Assembly (NCBI RefSeq): GCF_004342665.1 | Contig: NZ_SMBY01000009.1 | Location: forward strand, 1 to 64,000 | DNA length: 64,000 bases | Direction of reading: 5' to 3' | Source of the DNA: Samsonia erythrinae | Lineage (GTDB): Bacteria > Pseudomonadota > Gammaproteobacteria > Enterobacterales > Enterobacteriaceae | Program-made: the position numbers and the translations under genes | Part shown: positions 59,751 through 64,000 of the stretch, in pieces | How the letters are laid out: each line of letters opens with the position of its first letter | Position numbering within the stretch: the first letter of the stretch is position 1 | Notes under the pieces: model-generated | What the model was told of the DNA's origin: nothing | What the model saw: only the letters and a program-made list of their open reading frames with translations | Databases searched by the model: none

Positions 59751-60281
59751 CTAAAACGCTTTTTTCAGACTGATTTTCGCAATCAATGTGGTCAGAGATA
59801 ACACCAGCGTAGAACGCACCATCTGCTGATAGCGCTGCTGCTGCATACTGGTCAACAGCGGATCGACAGCTTCCGCGTCCGGCGGTAATGCGGGTTCTGC
59901 GGGCAGCGCAGCAACACAGTGCAATTCGCCAATGGGGCCAAGAATTTCATCATCGGTAAAATGATACTGCCGTTCGTCATGCGCCAGCTCTTCGCCCAGC
60001 GCCATCAACAGCTCCGCATCCTCGTACTCTTTACGGCTGATCATGCCCAGCCCATAAATCAGCTTCAGGCGCACGGAAAGATCGCCCAGCGGCCCCGTCC
60101 CCGTCATCAGCGGTTCAACGGCATATTTCACTGCGTAATCGTCTTTACGAAACACCTGCAACATCAAAATACTGACCGCCTCAGCCAGTAACTCAACGGC
60201 GCACAGCATAAAATCGCGCACCGTCCTCCCTGAGTTCAGCGCCTCAAGAACCCGGTTTTCAAATGCCAGCGTTTCTTCCAT
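59751..60281 (-). CDS. mtlR: Mannitol operon repressor
   Basis: About 176 residues, start MEETLAFENRVLEALNSGRTVRDF, with the core LQVFRKDDYAVKYAVEPL and LSVRLKLIYGLGMISRKEYEDAELLMALGEEL nearly identical to E. coli MtlR. It lacks a classical DNA-binding domain although it represses mtlAD. The frame is open to 60359, so the exact start is uncertain. Third gene of mtlA-mtlD-mtlR. Confidence 0.93.
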   Translation of the reverse strand: MEETLAFENRVLEALNSGRTVRDFMLCAVELLAEAVSILMLQVFRKDDYAVKYAVEPLMTGTGPLGDLSVRLKLIYGLGMISRKEYEDAELLMALGEELAHDERQYHFTDDEILGPIGELHCVAALPAEPALPPDAEAVDPLLTSMQQQRYQQMVRSTLVLSLTTLIAKISLKKAF

Positions 60282-60434
60282 CGTCACTTCTCGTACCGTT
60301 AAACCTTCGCACAGCATACCGCATCCCGGCAGTATGCTTACCGGCAGGTGTAGCGACATCCCATCTCCGACGTTGCCTCAATGCACTACACCGTGGTCAG
60401 GAAACCACACCTGCCTTGCGACGAGACGCGCCGA

Positions 60435-61583
60435 TTACTGCATGGCGTTATACACATTCACTGCCTGCACGACAACCTCGCTGTCACCATCCAGACCAGA
60501 AATCTGCGCCAACGCCGCTTGCGGCCCCTGAGTACGGATTAACTCAGCCAGTTCCAGCGCCTGCGGATCTTGTTGACTGCGATAATGCATGGCGGCGGCA
60601 ATACCGGTGATCAGATTATCATGCGGCAAATGGTATTCCAGCGTGCCGAGCAACGGTTTGATCAGACGATCGCCTGCGCTCAGCTTACGCAGCGGCTGAC
60701 GGCCCACGCGTTCGACATCATCATGCAGATGGGGGTTTTCAAAGCGGCTGAGAATTTTGTTGATATAAGCCGCGTGCTTGTCCGCGTCAAAACCGTAGCG
60801 TTTAATCAGCACCGCTCCGCTTTCTTCCATCGCGCCTTTCACTACGGCTCTGACTTTCGGGTCAAGAATCGCATCGCGAATCGTTTGATGGCGCGCCAGC
60901 TGACCCAGATAGGCCGTCACGGCATGGCCGGTATTGAGCGTAAACAGCTTGCGTTCAACGAACGCCATCAGGTTATCGGTCAGTTCCATACCGGGGATCG
61001 CAGGCGGTTCGCCACAGAACTGCGTCTTATCGACAATCCACTCGCTGAAGGTTTCTACCGTTACCGCCAGAACATCGTCACTGCCTGCTTCTGAAGGCGG
61101 TACAATGCGATCGACGGCTGAATCCACGAACCCAACATGCTCAGCCACCCAATCCTGATGGCTTTCCGGCAAGTGTTTCAGCACATGCTGTTTTAGCTGG
61201 CTGGTCCCCCGCACCATATTTTCGCAGGCGATAATGTTCAAGGGACGGGTATTGCCCTCGTCATGGCGCTTGACCAGCCCCTGAGCGATCGTACCGGCAA
61301 TTTTTTCCAGGATCTGCGGCCCCACCGCCGTCGTCACCAGATCGGCGATGGCAATCAGCGCAACGGCATCCTGGCTGCCGCTGTGAACGGCGCTCACATT
61401 ACTGACGGTATCGATCTGCGTCTTATCGCCGACAATCCGTACCGCATAGCTTTTACGGCTGTTCAGTGCATCCAATAACGGTTGATTAACATCAGCAAAT
61501 GTCAGTTCAACATTCGCATCCGCCAGCAGTTTACCAATGAATCCACGGCCAATATTACCGGCACCAAAATGTAATGCTTTCAT
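60435..61583 (-). CDS. mtlD: Mannitol-1-phosphate 5-dehydrogenase
   Basis: 382 residues, as in E. coli. NAD-dependent conversion of mannitol-1-phosphate to fructose-6-phosphate. N-terminal [20 protein letters not shown] is the Rossmann start; the polyol-dehydrogenase lysine region lies in [16 protein letters not shown]. It lies 59 bases after mtlA. Confidence 0.97.
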   Translation of the reverse strand: MKALHFGAGNIGRGFIGKLLADANVELTFADVNQPLLDALNSRKSYAVRIVGDKTQIDTVSNVSAVHSGSQDAVALIAIADLVTTAVGPQILEKIAGTIAQGLVKRHDEGNTRPLNIIACENMVRGTSQLKQHVLKHLPESHQDWVAEHVGFVDSAVDRIVPPSEAGSDDVLAVTVETFSEWIVDKTQFCGEPPAIPGMELTDNLMAFVERKLFTLNTGHAVTAYLGQLARHQTIRDAILDPKVRAVVKGAMEESGAVLIKRYGFDADKHAAYINKILSRFENPHLHDDVERVGRQPLRKLSAGDRLIKPLLGTLEYHLPHDNLITGIAAAMHYRSQQDPQALELAELIRTQGPQAALAQISGLDGDSEVVVQAVNVYNAMQ

Positions 61584-61642
61584 GAGAAGATAACCTTAAA
61601 ACATAAAAAGAGGCCGCCCGAAGGCGGCACAAGCCAAATTCA

Positions 61643-63559
61643 TCAGGCACCCTTTTTACCGGAGAGTAAATCGAGCACTTCCTGAACGTCCTGCGTCTTT
61701 GCCAGACGTTCAATGACGGCATCATCATCCAGCGCGTTAGTCAGGCTGGTGATAACCTGGATATGTTCGTTATTACGAGCAGCGATACCAATAACCAGAC
61801 GCGCCACTTCATCTTCTTCCTCGCCGAAACGCACGCCTTCAGGGTACTGACAGAAGACCACGCCGGTTTTCAGCACCCGATCTTTCGCTTCAATCGTACC
61901 GTGCGGGACGGCAATCGATTCGCCCAGATAGGTGGATGTCAGTTTTTCACGCTCCAGCATCGCTTCAACGTACTCAGGCTCAACATAGCCGCCTTTCACC
62001 AGTTGCTCACCGGCAAAACGGATGGCCTGCTCTTTGTCTGACGCGTGCTGATTCAGGAACACATTGCCTTCACGCAATTGGAACAGGTCAGCCGGGGCAT
62101 CCGCAGCAGCAGGAGCAGGGGCCGGCGTCGCGACGGTTTCAGGCTTTCCGGCGCCCTGTGCAGCCACCAAACGGGCCGCCAGATCGCTATACAGGCCGCT
62201 ATCCAGGAAGTTGGTCAGCGAAATATGCTGTGCCTGCGGCGCATGACGCATCGCGCGTTCCGTCAGATCGCGGTGCGTAATCACCAGATCGACATCATTT
62301 GGCAGGCTATTGATCGCGCTGTTGGTCACCACAACGTTGGTCAATCCGGCGTCCTGAATTTTCTTACGCAACACGCCGGCGCCCATGGCGCTGGACCCCA
62401 TACCCGCATCACAGGCGACAATGATTTTCCGCACGGTGCTCATATCGCCGCTGACGCCGCCGACGTTAGCCGCCGTCCCTTTGGAGGACGCTTTCATTTC
62501 CTGTACCCGGCGCGTCGCGTCGTTCAGATCGTCTCCTTTCTGCTTCGTGCTTTTCAGCAAAATTGCAGAGACAATAAAAGAAACCGCGAAAGCCGCGGCA
62601 ATGGCCGCAAGGTTGGCGAAATAAGCGCCTTTCGGCGTCATGGCCAGCACCGCCAGAATAGAGCCGGGAGAGGCCGGAGAAACCAGACCACCGCCCAGAA
62701 CGTTCAGCGTAAACACGCCGGTCATCCCGCCCAAAATCACCGCGATAATCAAACGCGGGTTCATCAATACGTAAGGGAAATAGATTTCGTGGATCCCGCC
62801 CAGGAAATGGATGATTGCCGCACCCGGCGCCGATTCCTTCGCGTTACCGCGGCCGAAGAACATATACGCCATCAGCACGCCCATACCGGGACCGGGGTTC
62901 GCTTCGATCAGGAAGAAAATCGATTTTCCGGTTTCCGTCGCCTGCTGGATGCCCAGCGGTGAGAAGATACCGTGGTTAATCGCGTTATTCAGGAACAGAA
63001 TTTTTGCTGGTTCAACAAAGATAGAGGTAAACGGCAACAGGTTATTCTGAACCATCAGGTTAACGCCGGAAGCCAGCACCTGAGAGAAAATTTCAACCAG
63101 CGGACCGATTGCCAGGAACGACAGAATAGCCAACAACATACCGATAATACCGGCGGAGAAGTTGTTGACCAGCATTTCAAAGCCGCTCTTGATCTTACCG
63201 TCAACGGCGAGGTCAAAGCGCTTGATCACCCAGCCGCCCAGCGGACCGACGATCATCGCGCCCAGGAACATCGGGATATCTGTCCCGGCGATCACGCCCA
63301 TCGTCGTAATCGCGCCCACAACACCGCCACGCTCACCAAAGACTAAACGTCCGCCGGTATAACCAATCAGCAATGGCAGTAAATAGGTGATCATGGGACT
63401 GACAAGCTTCGCCAGCGTTTCATTGGGAATCCAGCCGGTGGGAATGAACAGCGCAGTAATAATCCCCCAGGCGATAAATGCGCCAATATTCGGCATGACC
63501 ATATTGCTGAGGAAGCGACCAAAATTCTGCACTTTGATCTTAATATCTGGTGAAAGCAT
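61643..63559 (-). CDS. mtlA: PTS mannitol transporter subunit IICBA
   Basis: 638-residue fused phosphotransferase. IIC (residues about 1-340) is membrane-embedded with the GIHE motif (His256-Glu257). IIB (about 375-465) has the phosphocysteine Cys383 in IIVACDAGMGSSAMG. An Ala/Pro linker spans 471-490. IIA (about 491-638) has His553 in SIAVPHGTIEAKD. It imports mannitol as mannitol-1-phosphate for MtlD. AGGGGTG precedes the ATG; four CRP-like sites lie upstream. Confidence 0.98.
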   Translation of the reverse strand: MLSPDIKIKVQNFGRFLSNMVMPNIGAFIAWGIITALFIPTGWIPNETLAKLVSPMITYLLPLLIGYTGGRLVFGERGGVVGAITTMGVIAGTDIPMFLGAMIVGPLGGWVIKRFDLAVDGKIKSGFEMLVNNFSAGIIGMLLAILSFLAIGPLVEIFSQVLASGVNLMVQNNLLPFTSIFVEPAKILFLNNAINHGIFSPLGIQQATETGKSIFFLIEANPGPGMGVLMAYMFFGRGNAKESAPGAAIIHFLGGIHEIYFPYVLMNPRLIIAVILGGMTGVFTLNVLGGGLVSPASPGSILAVLAMTPKGAYFANLAAIAAAFAVSFIVSAILLKSTKQKGDDLNDATRRVQEMKASSKGTAANVGGVSGDMSTVRKIIVACDAGMGSSAMGAGVLRKKIQDAGLTNVVVTNSAINSLPNDVDLVITHRDLTERAMRHAPQAQHISLTNFLDSGLYSDLAARLVAAQGAGKPETVATPAPAPAAADAPADLFQLREGNVFLNQHASDKEQAIRFAGEQLVKGGYVEPEYVEAMLEREKLTSTYLGESIAVPHGTIEAKDRVLKTGVVFCQYPEGVRFGEEEDEVARLVIGIAARNNEHIQVITSLTNALDDDAVIERLAKTQDVQEVLDLLSGKKGA

Positions 63560-63816
63560 AAAAACGCACCCCTATTGAAACGCGCTGACAATAAGAGCGC
63601 GTGGTAATTATTGTGAGACGGCGTGACAATTCATAATAGAAACAGTCATGTCAGGATCGATGATGACCAGCAAACCGCGCTGACCAACCGTCAGGGTTAT
63701 GACCGGAACATCAGCGGTGGCGCATGTAACGATCGCCACTAAACCTTTCCGTCAATATCACTGCATGCAGCGCGGACTCTAACACGCTGTTTTCATACCG
63801 CAACTCCACGGAAAAA

Positions 63817-63993
63817 TGCGACAAAAATCACACAATAACCCTACATCAACAAGACAAATAGGTGATTTAATTCACAAAAAATGGTTTAAAATGAAAAAAC
63901 AAACCAATTTTCAGGCGAGCAACGCAAAATTCTTGTGATACATATCACATTTCATTAATCACACTTTGTTTTATATGTGTGACGAAAGTCACA
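63817..63993 (-). promoter_or_regulatory. Four CRP-like sites in the mtlA upstream region
   Basis: 16-bp dyads of the TGTGA-N6-TCACA type: TGCGACAAAAATCACA (63817-63832), GGTGATTTAATTCACA (63861-63876), TGTGATACATATCACA (63934-63949, both arms perfect) and TGTGACGAAAGTCACA (63978-63993, both arms perfect). They begin about 260 bases before the mtlA start. E. coli mtlA also carries several CRP sites, which fits catabolite control. The rest of the 440-base gap to the window edge shows no gene. Confidence 0.85.
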
Positions 63994-64000
63994 ATTTATT

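Noticed and set aside
62045-62962. Long plus-strand open frame of about 305 codons
   Set aside because: It lies wholly antisense to mtlA, has low-complexity Arg/His/Gln-rich sequence and no family resemblance; it is a shadow of mtlA codon bias.
63612-63628. TGTGAGACGGCGTGACA as a fifth CRP site
   Set aside because: The right half lacks TCACA and the spacing is wrong; too weak beside the four better sites.

Overview
The window reads as chromosome of a soft-rot enterobacterium, most likely Pectobacterium. Housekeeping proteins are E. coli-like (RpmB, RpmG, MutM, Dut, SlmA, PyrE, Rph, YicC, ArgG, SodA, MtlA/D/R, LldD, AldA/B). Plant-pathogen traits are present too: a pectin methylesterase-family protein and a convergent, 3'-overlapping LuxR/LuxI pair of the ExpR/ExpI type. 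I found no rRNA, tRNA, intact insertion sequence or CRISPR array.

Layout. 1-8.2 kb is the conserved coaD / mutM-rpmG-rpmB / radC / coaBC-dut-slmA / pyrE-rph block. 8.4-18.8 kb lies between rph and yicC, which are neighbours in E. coli. It holds a one-strand peptide-scavenging cluster: a dipeptide epimerase, a GsiABCD-type peptide importer, three peptidases for unusual peptide bonds (DmpA type, DppA type, IaaA type) and a LysR regulator. The LysR gene has a textbook sigma-54 promoter with two upstream NtrC-like sites, and a perfect 27-bp palindrome sits before the first enzyme gene.

20.1-27.9 kb: a SorC-family regulator diverges from a six-gene unit encoding a phosphonoacetate hydrolase-like protein, a second alkaline-phosphatase-superfamily hydrolase and a CUT1 (Ugp/Mal-type) ABC importer. 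A perfect inverted repeat lies in the divergent promoter. 27.9-30.2 kb is patchy: a frameshifted antitoxin remnant, two unrelated lipoproteins and an unknown gene.

30.6-41.2 kb is a complete type 1 fimbrial locus: fimB, fimE, a roughly 312-bp invertible promoter element, fimA-I-C-D-F-G-H and a FimK-like HTH/EAL protein. The switch appears to be in the OFF orientation. The FimH-like adhesin has lost part of the E. coli mannose pocket, and the EAL domain is degenerate.

41.4-64 kb is mixed metabolism and regulation: AI-2E transporter, GrpB, lldD, aldA, glpM, pectinesterase, expR/expI, argG, a DJ-1 protein, wecH, aldB, fdhD, sodA, a chemoreceptor behind a near-perfect FliA promoter, and the mtlA-mtlD-mtlR-yibL block with four CRP-like sites upstream.

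The best candidates for something undescribed are the nitrogen-controlled scavenging cluster and the phosphonoacetate hydrolase/phosphodiesterase/CUT1 importer operon.
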